Below, piece after piece: positions 9,047-17,075 of a DNA stretch of 64,000 nt. Source of the DNA: Myceligenerans salitolerans (lineage in GTDB: Bacteria > Actinomycetota > Actinomycetes > Actinomycetales > Cellulomonadaceae). The stretch covers positions 1 through 64,000 of the forward strand of contig NZ_JAFMPK010000028.1 of the NCBI RefSeq assembly GCF_017349295.1, in the 5' to 3' direction. The translations under genes and the position numbers were made by a program. The notes beneath the pieces were generated by a model. It had not been told where the DNA came from and did no database searches. It saw only the letters and a program-made list of their open reading frames with translations. The stretch's first letter is position 1, and the number at the start of each line of letters is the position of its first letter.

Positions 9047-11104
9047 TCAGGGCGCCAGGGTCGGTTCCGCCGGGACGCCCAGCGCGTGACGGGTCAGGGA
9101 GTCCAGGACGGTCAGGCCGTCGGCCGAGAGCACTGATTCCAGGTGGCCCTGCACGGAGGCGACCGCGGGGCCGCGGAGGGCCGTGAGCACGCCGTCCGCG
9201 TCGACCGACGGCTCCAGGGCGAGCCGTGCCACCGGGTTGTCGGCGTCGGCCGCGGCGATGGTGGTGAGCCGTGCCCCGAAGGTGTTGTAGTAGCCGACGG
9301 CGGCCGTGGTCCCGAACACGTCGGCGTCGAGCCGGATCCCCTGGCGTGGCGCGGACAGCCGGCGGAGGGGGAAGCCCGCGAGCTCGGCCAGCACCTGGTG
9401 GCTCAGGCAGACGGCGAGCAACGGCCGACCCGCGGTGACGCGTTCGTGGATCCGCCGGGTGATGGCGGCGATGCGGGGGTCCCCGTGGTCGCGAGGGTCG
9501 CCGGGGCCGGGGCCGAGGACGACCAGGTCGTCGCCGAGCACGTCGTCGACGGCGTCCCAGCGGACCACGCGGGCGTGCATGCCCAGGTGGCGGAACTGGT
9601 GGGCGAGCATGGTCGTGAACTGGTCCTCGTGGTCGATCACGAGGACGTCCTGCCCGCTCAGCGGTGAGGCCCCGGCCGGGTGGGGACCAGCGGCCGGGTG
9701 AGCGGTCACCGCGCCCTCCGGGGAGCCGGCCGGGCCGGTCGACGGGTCGCCGGCCGTCCCGGCACGAGCCGTCTCCTGCGGGCGGACCCAGAACTCGGCG
9801 AGCTGGCGGTTGCGGGCGGTGAGCGCCTCGGCGACTCCGGGCTGCGCGTTCAGGTCGACGACGGCGTCGGGCCCCGCGCCGCGCGGTACCAACCCCAGGG
9901 AGGCCAGTACGCCCGCGGCCTTCGCCCGGGTCTCCGCGACCTCGTTCTCCGGGACGGAATGGCGCACGAGAGTTGCTCCCGCCGGGACGGAGACCCGCCC
10001 CTCGTCGTGGAGGTACGCGGTGCGGATGAGGATGGGGGCGTCGAGCGAGTAGGTCGCGGACCCGGCCGCCGGCGCGTGGCCGGGTTCGAACAGGGCGAGG
10101 AACCCCGAGTAGTAGCCCCGGGGCCGGGTCTCGTGCCGGGAGATGACCGTGCACGCGTTCTCCATGGGAGATCCGGTCACGGTGGGCGCGAACATCGTCA
10201 GGCGGAGCGCCTCGCGTGGGTCGAGTGCGGTGCGGCCCTCCAGCAGGTACTCGGTGTGGCTGAGCCGGGCCATCTGCTTGAGGTAGGGGCCGACGATGCG
10301 CCCGCCGTCCGGGCAGATGACGCTCATCATCTTCATCTCCTCGTCGACGACCATGAAGAGCTCTTCGTTCTCCTTGGTGTCGCGCAGGAACTCGAGGACG
10401 CCGTCGCGCGTGGGCCCCGTCGCGGGGTGACGGTAGGTGCCGCTGATCGGGTTCATCCGGGCCACGCCGTCGTGCACCGTGAGGTGCCGCTCGGGCGTCG
10501 CGCCCGCGAGGGACAGCGGCCCGGCGGCCGAGGGCGCCGCGTCCGCCGGGGCCGGGGCGTGCACCGCGAAGGTCCAGTAGGAGCCGACCTCGTGCGTGAG
10601 GAGCGCGCGGAACCACGAGGCCAGGGCGGCGACCGGCGGCGCGTCGGTGCGAGCCTCGAAACTGCGCATCATGACGAAGTTGGCCCCTGCCCCGCGTCCG
10701 ATCTCGTCGTCGATCACGCGGCGCGCGATGTGCGCGTACTCGTCGTCGGGGATGTCGAACCCGAGCGGCTCGGCGGCCACGGGCTCGGGCGGCAGGGCGG
10801 CCACGGCATCGGGCAGCGGGACGAGCTCCGCGTCGCGCACGACGAGGCAGCGCAGCGGCGCGCCGTCGTCGTGAACGGTGAAGCCCCGTTCGCGGGCCTG
10901 CCGGAACGGGACGACCGCGAGCACCGGCGCGCCGTCGAGCGGGACGTCCCGCAGGAGGTCGGCGTCGATCACCTCGCCGACCAGGACCTCGACCTCCGTG
11001 CCGCCGTGGCGGCGCAGGAGCGCGAAGGGCAGGGACCCGTCGGAGGCGAGCACCTGGTCGAGGAGCGGATGCCGGCTGGCGGAGGAAGCGGAGTTGCGGG
11101 ACAT
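9047..11104 (-). CDS. Fused anthranilate synthase (TrpE-TrpG, PhzE-type)
   Basis: 685 aa, both subunits in one chain. Residues ~1-440 are the chorismate-binding component I (PISGTYRHP, EELFMVVDEEMKMMSVICP, APTVTGSPM). A linker rich in Ala, Gly and Pro leads to a class I glutamine amidotransferase from ~485, with the nucleophile in AVCLSHQ near 565 and the His-Glu pair in GHLES near 655. The domain order and wording of the motifs are those of PhzE-like enzymes, which can make aminodeoxyisochorismate; but the tandem-Trp leader upstream indicates that here it makes anthranilate for tryptophan. Start ATG 11104 after GAGAGG. No trp or phz genes are adjacent. Confidence 0.9.
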   Translation of the reverse strand: MSRNSASSASRHPLLDQVLASDGSLPFALLRRHGGTEVEVLVGEVIDADLLRDVPLDGAPVLAVVPFRQARERGFTVHDDGAPLRCLVVRDAELVPLPDAVAALPPEPVAAEPLGFDIPDDEYAHIARRVIDDEIGRGAGANFVMMRSFEARTDAPPVAALASWFRALLTHEVGSYWTFAVHAPAPADAAPSAAGPLSLAGATPERHLTVHDGVARMNPISGTYRHPATGPTRDGVLEFLRDTKENEELFMVVDEEMKMMSVICPDGGRIVGPYLKQMARLSHTEYLLEGRTALDPREALRLTMFAPTVTGSPMENACTVISRHETRPRGYYSGFLALFEPGHAPAAGSATYSLDAPILIRTAYLHDEGRVSVPAGATLVRHSVPENEVAETRAKAAGVLASLGLVPRGAGPDAVVDLNAQPGVAEALTARNRQLAEFWVRPQETARAGTAGDPSTGPAGSPEGAVTAHPAAGPHPAGASPLSGQDVLVIDHEDQFTTMLAHQFRHLGMHARVVRWDAVDDVLGDDLVVLGPGPGDPRDHGDPRIAAITRRIHERVTAGRPLLAVCLSHQVLAELAGFPLRRLSAPRQGIRLDADVFGTTAAVGYYNTFGARLTTIAAADADNPVARLALEPSVDADGVLTALRGPAVASVQGHLESVLSADGLTVLDSLTRHALGVPAEPTLAP

Positions 11105-11162
11105 CTGTGACCTCTCGGTTCGGGGTGCCGGCCCGGGACCGTGAGTCGTGCGGGAACACGAG

Positions 11163-11232
11163 ACGACCGCCCCGGGGGAGGCGGTCGTGGACGTGTGGAT
11201 GGATGCGTCGCGAGCCCGCCTAGTCGGCGGGC
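11163..11232 (-). promoter_or_regulatory. Trp attenuator hairpins
   Basis: On the minus strand a 7-bp perfect hairpin (arms 11226-11232 and 11214-11220, GCCCGCC/GGCGGGC) covers the end of the leader peptide and its stop codon. Downstream a 9-bp perfect hairpin (arms 11180-11188 and 11163-11171, ACGACCGCC/GGCGGTCGT) lies 59 bases before the synthase start. The GGCGG of the first can instead pair with the CCGCC of the second, giving the classic pause/antiterminator/terminator choice. The T tract after the terminator stem is weak (CTCGTGTTCC). Confidence 0.7.
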
Positions 11233-11264
11233 CACCAGTCAAGGCAGGTCAGGTGCGGCGTCAT
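11220..11264 (-). CDS. trpL: trp leader peptide, tandem Trp
   Basis: A 14-residue ORF, MTPHLTCLDWWPAD, with two consecutive Trp codons at positions 10-11 followed by the stop inside the first attenuator hairpin. It lies 115 bases upstream of the fused anthranilate synthase start. The -10 hexamer ends 7 bases before its ATG, so the mRNA is probably leaderless. Ribosome stalling at the Trp codons when charged tRNA-Trp is scarce would free the antiterminator. Confidence 0.8.
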   Translation of the reverse strand: MTPHLTCLDWWPAD

Positions 11265-11271
11265 GCCGGGA

Positions 11272-11301
11272 ACCGTAACCGGGTGCGCCGGGCGGTGTCC
11301 A
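11272..11301 (-). promoter_or_regulatory. Promoter of the trp leader
   Basis: On the minus strand, -35 TGGACA (11296-11301), an 18-bp spacer and -10 TACGGT (11272-11277). The predicted start of transcription falls on or next to the A of the leader-peptide ATG at 11264, consistent with a leaderless leader. Confidence 0.6.
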
Positions 11302-11629
11302 CAGGGAGTCCGACGAGCGAGACGAGCTGCGACGTACGACGGCGTCCCGGCGAGGGGACGGCGGCGGAGGGCGACCGGCGGTGCAGGTCGAGCCGGGCAC
11401 CCGGCGAGCGCGCGTCCCGGCGCCGGCCTGATGGGAGTTCGGCGAGCGGAGTTGCGGCCCGCCGGTGAGGCCGTTTCCGCGATGAATGGAGGTTTTCCAT
11501 GTCAAATGGCTTGGTAGGATCTCTTATCAAGTGGAAGAGAGCCTTCCGTTTGCTGATGAGCAGCCATGTCCGGATTGCCAATCGTGTCTTCGACGCCTGA
11601 GATGCCGGAGTGTGTCGTAGCCTCATCCC
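11302..11629 (+). other. Gap upstream of the kinase fusion, AT-rich core
   Basis: No convincing gene. From about 11470 to 11590 the base composition drops to roughly half AT, unusual here. It holds a 5-bp palindrome ATGGA-N5-TCCAT at 11486-11500 and a possible promoter TTGCCA (11575-11580), 17 bp, TGAGAT (11598-11603), which would serve the gene starting at 11630. The rest (11302-11460) is GC-rich with nothing recognised. Confidence 0.4.
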
Positions 11630-13285
11630 ATGGCAAGAGAGACCCCGTATCAGCCGGGCCGGGAAATTTTGACCTGCTGGTTCGCCGGTCTCGCCACGCT
11701 GGACGTGATTCACCGCGCGGCACGGCCTGAGCGAGACCAGAAGGTGACCGCCGTCCGCCAGGACGTCGCCGCAGGCGGCCCGGCCGCGAACGCGGCGGTC
11801 ACGGCCGCCGCCCTGGGTGTGCGGCCCGTCCTGGTCACCGCGCTCGGAACCAGCGCCGTCGGTACGGCCGCGCGTGCCGAGCTGGAGCGGCACGGGGTCG
11901 AGGTGCACGATGTCGCGCGGACCGGCCACGACCTCGCGGTCTCGGCGGTGCTGGTCGACGACGCCACGGGGGAGCGGTCGGTGGTCTCCGCCGACGGCGC
12001 GTTGACGCGGGTTCCGGGACCGCACCGGGAGGACCTGGCGGCCCTGCCCGCTCCCGACGTCGTGCTGCTCGACGGGCACCATCCCGAGATCGCGCGGGGC
12101 GTGCTCGCGCATGTCCGCTCCCTGCGCCGGCGGCCGCTGATCGTGCTCGACGCGGGCAGATGGCGTCCGGTGTTCGCCGACCTGCTGCCCGAGGCGGACG
12201 TCATCGCCTGCTCGGCGGCGTTCCGTGTTCCCGAGGGGCGCGAGGACTGGTACGCGGGCCTGGACGGGGCGACCGTGGTGACGCATGGGCCGGCGCCGGT
12301 CGACTGGCGGACGGCCGATGCCCGCGGAACGGTCGAGGTACCCGCCGTGCGTGCCGTCGACACGCTCGGTGCCGGGGATGCCTTTCACGGCGCACTCACG
12401 GTCGCGCTGGCCATGGGCGCCGAACTGCCCGAGGCCTGTGCGGAGGCGGTGCGCGTGGCCTCGTTGCGGGTGCAGCACCTGGGGCCTCGGGAATGGATGG
12501 AGCATCTGGAACGCGTCGTGCCGCCGTCCGACGTGGCCGAGGCGGCATCGGAGCCGGTGGCGCAGGCTGCCGTCGAGGATCAGCCGGCGGACGATCGCGT
12601 CACCGGCGACCACGAGCCCGCGACGGCGTGGTCCGCGGACGCCACCGCTCCCGCCGTCCCCGCGGAACTCGTCGACCGGGCTCGCCGTCTCGCGGACGAC
12701 CCCACCCGGGCGGGCCGGGCCATCCTGGGTCTCACCGGACCACCGGGGGCCGGCAAGTCGACCCTCGCCGCGGGGCTCGCGGCGGCGCTCGGGCCGGACC
12801 TGGCAGTGGTGGTCGGGATGGACGGGTTCCACCTCGCGAACGCCGTGCTGGAGGCGCGCGGGAGCCGGGAACGCAAGGGCGCGATCGACACGTTCGACGA
12901 CGCGGGCTACGCCGACCTGCTCGCGCGCATCGCCGCGGCACACCCTCACGGGGCTGCGGTCCTCGCTCCCGAGTTCCGGCGTGAGCTCGAGGAGCCGATC
13001 GCGGGCGCGGTGGTCGTGCCTCCGGACGTGCCGCTCGTGATCACCGAGGGGAACTACCTCCTGGCGGAGACGGGCAGGTGGCCGTGCGCGCGAGAGCACA
13101 TGACCGAGGTCTGGTACGTCGACGTGCCGGACGACATCCGGTTGGAGCGCCTCACGGCACGGCACCACGCGCACGGGAAGACGCGCGAGGCGGCGCGGGC
13201 CTGGGCCTACGGCTCGGACCAGCGCAACGCCGAGCTCGTCGCGACGACACGCGACGGCGCCGACCTGCACGTCACGTTCGAGTGA
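11630..13285 (+). CDS. PfkB sugar kinase fused to P-loop nucleoside/sugar kinase
   Basis: 551 aa, two kinases in one chain. Residues ~15-290 are a ribokinase-fold PfkB kinase: AAGGPAANAAVTAAALG near 43 and the catalytic DTLGAGDAFHGAL near 243. A ~60-residue acidic linker follows. Residues ~345-551 form a P-loop kinase of the uridine kinase/pantothenate kinase-like class: Walker A GLTGPPGAGKST near 366, then VVGMDGFHLAN, ITEGNYLL and an Arg-rich lid RLTARHHAHGKTREAA. Both active sites look intact. Such kinases are often separate neighbours in sugar or nucleoside uptake clusters; the fusion suggests successive or alternative phosphorylation. Substrates unknown; no transporter nearby. Confidence 0.85.
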   Translation: MARETPYQPGREILTCWFAGLATLDVIHRAARPERDQKVTAVRQDVAAGGPAANAAVTAAALGVRPVLVTALGTSAVGTAARAELERHGVEVHDVARTGHDLAVSAVLVDDATGERSVVSADGALTRVPGPHREDLAALPAPDVVLLDGHHPEIARGVLAHVRSLRRRPLIVLDAGRWRPVFADLLPEADVIACSAAFRVPEGREDWYAGLDGATVVTHGPAPVDWRTADARGTVEVPAVRAVDTLGAGDAFHGALTVALAMGAELPEACAEAVRVASLRVQHLGPREWMEHLERVVPPSDVAEAASEPVAQAAVEDQPADDRVTGDHEPATAWSADATAPAVPAELVDRARRLADDPTRAGRAILGLTGPPGAGKSTLAAGLAAALGPDLAVVVGMDGFHLANAVLEARGSRERKGAIDTFDDAGYADLLARIAAAHPHGAAVLAPEFRRELEEPIAGAVVVPPDVPLVITEGNYLLAETGRWPCAREHMTEVWYVDVPDDIRLERLTARHHAHGKTREAARAWAYGSDQRNAELVATTRDGADLHVTFE

Positions 13286-13286
13286 T

Positions 13287-13325
13287 CCACCGGCACGCGG
13301 CGGTCCGCCGCCGCGGCGCCGGTGG
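13287..13325. terminator. Hairpin between convergent genes
   Basis: CCACCGGC (13287-13294) pairs with GCCGGTGG (13318-13325), with further GCGGCGG/CCGCCGC pairing inside. It begins one base after the kinase-fusion stop and ends 16 bases before the stop of the opposing anti-sigma gene. Confidence 0.6.
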
Positions 13326-13341
13326 ACGAAGAACGGCGTGG

Positions 13342-14196
13342 TCACAGCGTCCCTGCCGCGAGCGCCTCCTCCTGACCGCCCAGGGAGATCTCGATCCGGT
13401 CCATCTCGCTCAGGGGCACCGCGGAGGAGGCGTCCAGGCCCGTCGTGGTGCCTCCGGACCAGACCCAGGTCGCCGCGACGGTGCGGGCGCCGTCGCGGCC
13501 GACGACGACGAGTTCGTAGGTGATCGGTTCACGCGGTTCGTAGTTCGGTTCGTGGTCGGGGCCGGGTGGCTGCTCCGGTTCCGGTTCGGGCGGGTAGTGG
13601 CAGGACCACTGGAACTTCGTGCCCCAGGTGGTCGGTGTGACGACCACCTCGGCGCGCATGTCCGCGGTGCCGACGGGGCGCAGCTCGATGGTGCGGGCGT
13701 TCGTGGTGGGGACGGCGGGGTGTGTCGTGACCGAGGCGCCGAGGGGACCGCCGAGGGGATCGGAGAGGCTCGGATCGGCCAGTACGGAGCCGCTGACGGC
13801 GGCCGCCGCCACGAGTGCCGATGCGGCGACCGCTGTCAGTGTGCGACGCCGCCGGCGCGAGCGGCGTACCGCGCGGGCGAGGCGTTCGACCGGGAGGGCG
13901 GGTACCGGGGGGCCTCCGGTGCGGGTGGCCGGAGTGCTGTCGGGCGGGTCGGTGCTGCCGGGCGGGTCGGTGCTGCCGGGTGGGTCGGTGGCGAGCGACT
14001 CGGCGTGTGCCGGAGGCACGGTGCTCAGCAGGCCGGGCATGCCGGCGAGTTCCGTCACGGCGGTGCGGCAGGTGTCGCACTCGGTCAGGTGCCGCTCGTA
14101 GGTGCGACGGTCGGTCGGGCTCAGGGCGCCGAGCACGTAGGCCGCGTCCCAGTCGGCGTAGCGGTCGCCGCCGTTCCTGTCTGCCGGCCCCATCAT
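13342..14196 (-). CDS. Zinc anti-sigma factor (zf-HC2), membrane anchored
   Basis: 284 aa. The cytoplasmic N-terminus has the ZAS zinc motif H-x3-C-x2-C in RHLTECDTCRTAV near residues 35-43. A Pro/Thr-rich linker contains a three-fold TDPPGS/D repeat coded by an 18-bp tandem repeat at 13941-13990. A basic patch (RRSRRRRRT) precedes one transmembrane helix near 118-138, then an extracytoplasmic domain with a Pro/Glu-rich tract (EPEPEQPPGPDHEPNYEP). The ATG at 14196 overlaps the sigma-factor stop (ATGA), so the two are translationally coupled. It should hold the upstream ECF sigma factor inactive until signalled. Confidence 0.88.
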   Translation of the reverse strand: MMGPADRNGGDRYADWDAAYVLGALSPTDRRTYERHLTECDTCRTAVTELAGMPGLLSTVPPAHAESLATDPPGSTDPPGSTDPPDSTPATRTGGPPVPALPVERLARAVRRSRRRRRTLTAVAASALVAAAAVSGSVLADPSLSDPLGGPLGASVTTHPAVPTTNARTIELRPVGTADMRAEVVVTPTTWGTKFQWSCHYPPEPEPEQPPGPDHEPNYEPREPITYELVVVGRDGARTVAATWVWSGGTTTGLDASSAVPLSEMDRIEISLGGQEEALAAGTL

Positions 14197-14696
14197 GAGG
14201 TGACTCCTTTCTCCTGCAGTGCCAGGCGCAGGGCGCGTAACCCGTAGTGCAGGCGTGACTTCACCGTCCCGGGCGGGATGCCGTGTTCCGTGGCGAGTTC
14301 GGCCACCGAGCGGCCGCGGTAGTACGCGCCTACCACGACCGCTCGGTGGTCCGGGGAGAGCGCCAGCAGGGCGTCGGCGACGAGCCAGGAGTCGAGTACC
14401 GCGTGGGTTCTGTCGTGTTCCTGGCGGTCGGGCACGGAGGCGGTGCTGTGCTCGCGGTTGCGGCGTGCGCTGCGGAGGTGGTCGACGACCAGGTTCCGCG
14501 CGACCGTGAAGAGCCAGGAGCGCACGGACTCCTCGGACCGTTCGAGGACCTCGGGGTGCCGCCACGCGCGCAGCAGTGTCTCCTGCACGACGTCGCGAGC
14601 CTCCTCCTCGTCGCCCGTGCGGCGCACGACGTACCGGTACAGGGCGTCGGCGTGTGAGTCGTGTACCGCTTCGAGGAGCTCGTCCTCAGCGCCCAC
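14193..14696 (-). CDS. ECF sigma factor, SigK/SigL-like
   Basis: 167 aa RNA polymerase sigma factor with regions 2 (DALYRYVVRRTGDEEEARDVVQ, then LLRAW and SWLFTVARNLVVDHLR) and 4 (ALLALSPDHRAVVVGAYYRGRSVAELA, then GIPPGTVKSRLHYGLRAL). GTG start at 14696 with GAGAGG upstream. The anti-sigma gene overlaps its end, and yceI lies 87 bases upstream in the same direction. A likely ECF promoter before yceI suggests autoregulation. The SigL-like placement rests on the anti-sigma pairing and promoter pattern. Confidence 0.9.
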   Translation of the reverse strand: MGAEDELLEAVHDSHADALYRYVVRRTGDEEEARDVVQETLLRAWRHPEVLERSEESVRSWLFTVARNLVVDHLRSARRNREHSTASVPDRQEHDRTHAVLDSWLVADALLALSPDHRAVVVGAYYRGRSVAELATEHGIPPGTVKSRLHYGLRALRLALQEKGVTS

Positions 14697-14783
14697 GGGC
14701 AGGTCCTCTCGTGGTCACGGTCGGTGTGGTCCTCCGCATCGATGCCGCCGGGTGTCTTTCGGTGTGGTGGCCGGCTCCTGCTC

Positions 14784-15500
14784 CTACTCCTGGGTCTCGA
14801 GCTGGAGCGAGAACTCGATGACGCCCTCGTCCTCGACGGAGACGAACCCCAGGTCGGGTGCCTCGACGCCGAAGTCGGTGAACGTGATCGGTACGCTTCC
14901 GATGACCTGGACGGGACCGCCGCCGGCCGCGTCTCCGGCGACCTCCGCCTCGACGGTGGCCGGCCGGGTGACGCCGTGGAGGGTGAGGTTACCCGTCAGT
15001 GCCACGGACGTGGCTCCGGTCTCGAGTTCGGCGGGATCGGTCAGTTCGAAGACGGCGGTCGGGTAGGTGTCCACCTCCATCGCCTGGTCCCGGAAGTACT
15101 CGTCGCGTCGTGCCTCGTCGGTCGCCACGCTGGTGACGTCGACCTCGACATCCGCCGCCGTGATGGCGCCGTCCGCGACGGTCACGGAACCGGTGACGTC
15201 CTCCGTCCGTCCGGTGACCGTGACGTCCGCGCCCTGGAGCACCTCGTCGACGCGATAGCCGGCGAACGAGCCCTCGCCGACGGTCCAGGTGCCCTCGACC
15301 GCCTCGGTGTCCGAGAGCGGTGCCATCGACGCCTGGAGCGTCGGCTCGTCGTCCGCCGCTTCGTTCGCCCGGTCGGCGTACAGGCCGGGCCCGTAGATCC
15401 CCGCCACCACACCCACCGCGACCACTGCCGCGCCGACGCCGATCGCTACCTTCATCCCTGTGCGCACGCTCGGACCCTTTCGCTCCTGGGCCGGCCCCAT
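14784..15500 (-). CDS. YceI-family lipid-binding protein, exported
   Basis: Up to 238 aa. One N-terminal membrane helix or signal anchor (VAIGVGAAVVAVGVVAGIYG) is followed by the YceI lipocalin-like beta barrel: GTWTVGEGSFAGYRV, a middle with DEYFRDQAMEVDTYPTA, then LTGNLTLHGVTRP and PITFTDFGVEAPD. YceI barrels bind polyisoprenoid-type lipids. Two starts are possible: ATG 15500 (GAGGG close upstream) or GTG 15467 (GAAAGG 8 bases before); the first is used here. It heads the yceI-sigma-antisigma operon and is a likely regulon member. Confidence 0.85.
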   Translation of the reverse strand: MGPAQERKGPSVRTGMKVAIGVGAAVVAVGVVAGIYGPGLYADRANEAADDEPTLQASMAPLSDTEAVEGTWTVGEGSFAGYRVDEVLQGADVTVTGRTEDVTGSVTVADGAITAADVEVDVTSVATDEARRDEYFRDQAMEVDTYPTAVFELTDPAELETGATSVALTGNLTLHGVTRPATVEAEVAGDAAGGGPVQVIGSVPITFTDFGVEAPDLGFVSVEDEGVIEFSLQLETQE

Positions 15501-15517
15501 ACCGGCCCTCGTCCTTG

Positions 15518-15545
15518 ACTACGGGTGACGGGGCTCGACGGTTCA
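15518..15545 (-). promoter_or_regulatory. Likely ECF promoter of the yceI-sigma operon
   Basis: Minus strand: TGAACC (15540-15545), a 16-base spacer and CGTAGT (15518-15523). TGAACC-N16-CGT is the pattern reported for SigL-class promoters in mycobacteria. It lies 17 bases before the yceI ATG at 15500, so an autoregulated operon is likely. Confidence 0.5.
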
Positions 15546-15557
15546 ACCTGATCTGCC

Positions 15558-16094
15558 TCAGCCCAGTTCCAGGCAGGTCACCTTCCACGTGCCGCGTCTG
15601 CCTTCCAGCCGGACCGCCGCGGCGCGTACCCGCTCGCCGTCGTGCAGCACGACCGTGGCCTCGGCGGACGCGGCGCCGAGCCGGACGAGGCGTACCCGCC
15701 GGACACCGACCCGGGGCGAGGCGGACCGGGGACGTCGTGACCGGGTGCCGCTCAACAGGCGTTCCCGTGCCACGAGCTGGTCGTAGACCTGCGCCGAGGT
15801 CCATCGGGCGAGTTGGTTGGCGGGACGTTCTCCGCGCAGGACCTCGATCGCGGCGCGTGCGACACGGCAGACGAGCGCCGTGGGGTCGGGCAACTCGGGC
15901 TGGGGTTCCGGTGTCCGGTTGTCGTCGATCTGACTCAGCAGCTCGGTGGCGCGAGCGACGCTCGGGTCGGAGCCACCGAGCTGTACCTTGCGCAGGCTGC
16001 GACGTGGTTCCGGTGCGGCAGGTTCGACGGGAGGTCGAGGCCGCGGTACGGCGCGCGTGCGTACCGGCCTCGGCGGCTCGGCCACGGCGGTCAC
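15558..16094 (-). CDS. Rv3235/DUF6459-family protein
   Basis: 178 aa, GTG start at 16094 overlapping the LysM gene stop (GTGA). After a basic, Pro-rich N-terminus (RTRAVPRPRPPVEP) the conserved domain runs from ~75: ALVCRVARAAIEVLRGERPANQLARWTSAQVYDQL, a helical segment, then RVRLVRLGAASAEATVVLHDGERVRAAAVRLEGRRGTWKVTCLELG at the C-terminus (quoted in parts; the end is beta-rich). In actinobacteria this family commonly sits beside a LysM gene, as here. Function unknown; an envelope- or Sec-linked role is only a context guess. Confidence 0.8.
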   Translation of the reverse strand: MTAVAEPPRPVRTRAVPRPRPPVEPAAPEPRRSLRKVQLGGSDPSVARATELLSQIDDNRTPEPQPELPDPTALVCRVARAAIEVLRGERPANQLARWTSAQVYDQLVARERLLSGTRSRRPRSASPRVGVRRVRLVRLGAASAEATVVLHDGERVRAAAVRLEGRRGTWKVTCLELG

Positions 16095-16951
16095 GGCGTG
16101 GCTCCGACGGGTGACGTGTCGGGGGCATGGAGCACCGTTCCCGGCCTGATGAGGTCCGGATCGGAGCCGATCGCGTCGCGGTTCACGGTGTGCCACGCGT
16201 CGACCTCGTCGGCGATGCGGGCGGCGTCGGGTGGCTCGGTGCCCGGCACCGGGTCGTCCGGCTCGAGGTGACCGGCGGCGATGGACCACAGGGTGTCGCC
16301 GTGGCGCACGATCACCGGCACGTCGTGCTCGCGTGGGCCGCCGTCGCGCAGCTTGCGGTCGACATGGGGCACGCGCTCCGGGTCCGGGATGCCGGAGCTG
16401 CCCGCGTCCGTGTCGCGGAAGCCCGGGGCGAGCGCACCCGGTCCTGCGAGACGGGCCGCAGGCGCGGCGATGTCGCCCCCGACGAGCCCGTCCTCCGACG
16501 TCGGGTGCCAGCCGAGATCGAGTACCACGTCCGGCCGCGCGGCTACCGGGTCCGTCTCGGGTCCGGGACCCGTCGTCGCGAACGCCGCCGGCGCGGTGAG
16601 ACCGATCCCCACGCCGGCCGTCGCGACCACGCCGGCCAGCCGACGCACGAGACGTGGCGCGCAGCGGGAGAGGAAGATCCGTCCCGCGCGCCAGTCCCGC
16701 CCGGCCCGGCGAACGACCGTGAGCAGCAGACCGACGACGGCTCCGAACGCGATCCACCCGGCGCAGACCGTCGCCCCGGCCTCGACCACCAGCTCGACCC
16801 CCTGGTCGATCGTGGCCACGCCCTCCTGCCACACCTGTGAGGCGCGAGCCGCCAACGCTGTCGCGGCGGCCATCGCTCCGAGCGCGATCGCCGCCAGCGC
16901 GATCGGGCTCGTGCCCGGTCCTGACCGTGCACCGTCTCCTGTCAAAGCCAT
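16091..16951 (-). CDS. LysM-domain membrane protein
   Basis: 286 aa, ATG 16951 after AGGGGGTA; the 11 codons upstream lack a ribosome site. Two to three hydrophobic helices in the first 125 residues (PIALAAIALGAMAAATALAA; VCAGWIAFGAVVGLLLTVV; VVATAGVGIGLTAPAAFA) precede an outer region and a C-terminal LysM fold: VIVRHGDTLWSIAAGHL near 218 and IRPGTVLHAPD at the end, which binds N-acetylglucosamine in peptidoglycan. Coupled to the DUF6459 gene by a 4-base overlap. Confidence 0.85.
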   Translation of the reverse strand: MALTGDGARSGPGTSPIALAAIALGAMAAATALAARASQVWQEGVATIDQGVELVVEAGATVCAGWIAFGAVVGLLLTVVRRAGRDWRAGRIFLSRCAPRLVRRLAGVVATAGVGIGLTAPAAFATTGPGPETDPVAARPDVVLDLGWHPTSEDGLVGGDIAAPAARLAGPGALAPGFRDTDAGSSGIPDPERVPHVDRKLRDGGPREHDVPVIVRHGDTLWSIAAGHLEPDDPVPGTEPPDAARIADEVDAWHTVNRDAIGSDPDLIRPGTVLHAPDTSPVGATP

Positions 16952-16977
16952 GAAGTACCCCCTGTCGCCCAGAGCAT

Positions 16978-17020
16978 GCATCAAACAGTATATGAGGACG
17001 CTCTAAGTGTGTTTTGATGC
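16978..17020. promoter_or_regulatory. AT-rich divergent promoter with inverted repeat
   Basis: GCATCAAACA (16978-16987) is repeated in inverse at 17010-17020 with one extra T. Between them on the minus strand stands TATACT (16989-16994), a good -10 for the LysM gene. The opposite gene starts at 17076. The repeat may be an operator straddling the promoter. Confidence 0.4.
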
Positions 17021-17075
17021 TGGTATTCAACAGCAGGGCGGTTCTGGCGTCCACCGGTGGCCGGGGAGGCTGTGG

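Noticed and set aside
9047-11104. Phenazine biosynthesis cluster
   Set aside because: The enzyme is PhzE-shaped, but no other phz gene is near and a tandem-Trp leader controls it.
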